The notes under the pieces: model-generated
Database searches by the model: none
What the model was told of the DNA's origin: nothing
The model's input: only the letters and a program-made list of their open reading frames with translations
Position numbers and translations under genes: made by a program
Shown here: one piece after another, positions 63,979-64,000 of the stretch
Numbering within the stretch: the first letter of the stretch is position 1
How the letters are laid out: each line of letters begins with the position of its first letter
Origin: Azorinus chamasolen
Lineage: Eukaryota; Mollusca; Bivalvia; Cardiida; Solecurtidae
Assembly (NCBI GenBank): GCA_963576725.1
Contig: OY755241.1
Span: 52,517,955 to 52,581,954 of the forward strand
DNA length: 64,000 nt
Direction of reading: 5' to 3'

Positions 63979-64000
63979 TCTGACTATTCTGTTTAATCCT

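Overview
The window looks like a piece of an animal nuclear genome, most likely a bivalve mollusc. It has AT-rich DNA, GT-AG introns and sparse genes. It is saturated with short non-autonomous mobile elements, including bivalve-type 'pearl' elements: a left arm, a tandem core of about 160 bp units, an ACGA/ACGG microsatellite and a right arm. The species call is inference. Names such as pearl/Helentron, piggyBac-like and pogo-like rest on ends, target duplications and architecture, not on a database search.

Three host genes are supported. (1) 95-7264, minus strand: the last five visible exons of a long, low-complexity protein with three ubiquitin-binding-like D-x-x-[FY]-A-x-x-L-Q motifs. All exon phases agree and an AATAAA follows the stop. 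The family is not certain; the motifs recall the RNF168/RNF169 C-terminal region. (2) 30395-31057, plus strand: an intact single-exon caveolin with a cysteine-rich membrane domain and a proline-rich C-terminal extension. (3) 47555-63731, minus strand: six exons for the C-terminal third of KIFAP3 (kinesin-associated protein 3, the KAP subunit of heterotrimeric kinesin-2). The gene continues off the right edge.

The rest is repeats. Most abundant are elements of about 200-250 bp that begin TTAACCC and end GGGTTAA and hold a large central hairpin (A, B and E below). A second set has TA-flanked CAGTAAAACC ends (C, D and I, pogo/Tc1-mariner style). Further foldback families are F (CCACCAAACCC arms), G (GGATCC arms), H (CCATGCTTATAA arms) and several singletons. 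Also present are pearl/Helentron-like elements, a tRNA-derived SINE and part of a second, a 5'-truncated non-LTR retrotransposon with one in-frame stop, a second LINE fragment, and minisatellites.

Layout: 0-9 kb, MIU-like gene and nested hairpin elements; 9-20 kb, large foldback elements, SINE, LINE fragment and long empty stretches; 20-30 kb, minisatellites and dense hairpin elements; 30-31.3 kb, caveolin; 31-45 kb, hairpin elements and the LINE; 45-64 kb, KIFAP3 with introns full of pearl, hairpin and tandem repeats.

The main novel pattern is that several hairpin families with unrelated arms and different target sites share one central palindrome, GCTCCTATAGGAGC or a close variant. One TTAA element sits exactly in the apex of another element's palindrome. 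Nested copies give empty-site evidence for TTAA and TA target duplication. Both completed 3' gene ends, caveolin and KIFAP3, have stop codons lying inside short tandem arrays.
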